The notes beneath the pieces are model-generated. The model was given only the letters and a program-made list of their open reading frames with translations. It searched no databases and was not told the DNA's origin. Position numbers and translations under genes: made by a program. Of a DNA stretch of 6,274 nucleotides, positions 6,221 to 6,274 are shown piece after piece (position 1 is the stretch's first letter; the number at the start of each line of letters is the position of its first letter). Location: the NCBI GenBank assembly GCA_964493945.1, contig CAZBQG010000248.1, forward strand, positions 1-6,274, written 5' to 3'. This stretch comes from CAZBQG01 sp964493945. GTDB taxonomy: Bacteria > Pseudomonadota > Alphaproteobacteria > Rhodospirillales > UBA2165.

Positions 6221-6274
6221 TAGGTCCTGTTGACAGTTACCGCATCCAGATGACCGCGCTGACGAGGAAGAGCA
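6221..6274 (-). mobile_element. Edge of an insertion sequence, probably IS5-like (partial)
   Basis: Next to a CTAG tetranucleotide (6220-6223) the sequence changes to GGTCCTGTTGACAGTTACC, which looks like an IS terminal repeat: it contains the small dyad CTGT-TG-ACAG (6227-6236). The 3' end of a transposase-like frame begins one base later. IS5-family elements often insert at CTAG or TNA targets and carry the transposase stop very near the end. The other end lies outside the window, so the exact boundary and family are not proven. Confidence 0.45.
6237..6274 (-). CDS. Transposase C-terminus (partial)
   Basis: On the minus strand the last eleven codons before a TAA (6239-6237) read LFLVSAVIWMR. 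A short hydrophobic tail ending in a pattern like (A/T)xIW(L/M)(K/R/N) at the very C-terminus is what I recall from IS5-type DDE transposases. The stop lies about 14 bp from the proposed element end, as is usual. The rest of the gene runs off the right edge. With so few residues the assignment rests on tail pattern plus context and could be wrong. Confidence 0.45.
   Translation of the reverse strand, partial: LFLVSAVIWMR

Overview
The window reads as an ordinary chromosomal housekeeping locus of a GC-rich alphaproteobacterium, probably of the Rhodospirillales type. The taxonomic hint comes from gene order: priA runs straight into atpH-atpA (the start of the split alphaproteobacterial F1 operon atpHAGDC), and a small transaldolase, a DUF484 protein and xerC lie divergently from priA. 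The placement rests on gene order and protein style recalled from memory, not on a search.

Left half (minus strand). Transcription runs right to left: priA (3664 to 1481), a 169-bp gap holding a good intrinsic terminator and the presumed atp operon control region, then atpH (1311 to 751) and the first 250 codons of atpA, which leaves the window at base 1. atpH uses a TTG start, fixed by an in-frame stop three codons upstream and a GAGGG ribosome site. atpH and atpA overlap in a TAATG junction.

Centre. A 132-bp divergent intergenic region separates priA from tal. It holds a candidate priA promoter placed so that the mRNA would be leaderless, a spaced dyad over its -35 box, and a hairpin in the presumed tal leader.

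Right half (plus strand). tal, DUF484 and xerC form a tight cluster: a 1-bp gap, then a 22-bp overlap. tal is a central carbon enzyme, DUF484 is of unknown function, and XerC resolves chromosome dimers with XerD. After xerC there are about 80 bp of AT-richer non-coding DNA. The window then ends in what looks like the edge of an insertion sequence, with a transposase C-terminus on the minus strand.

I found no undescribed multi-gene system. The points worth a second look are small: the insertion sequence edge after xerC, the possible leaderless priA promoter, the tal leader hairpin, and the arrangement between priA and atpH.
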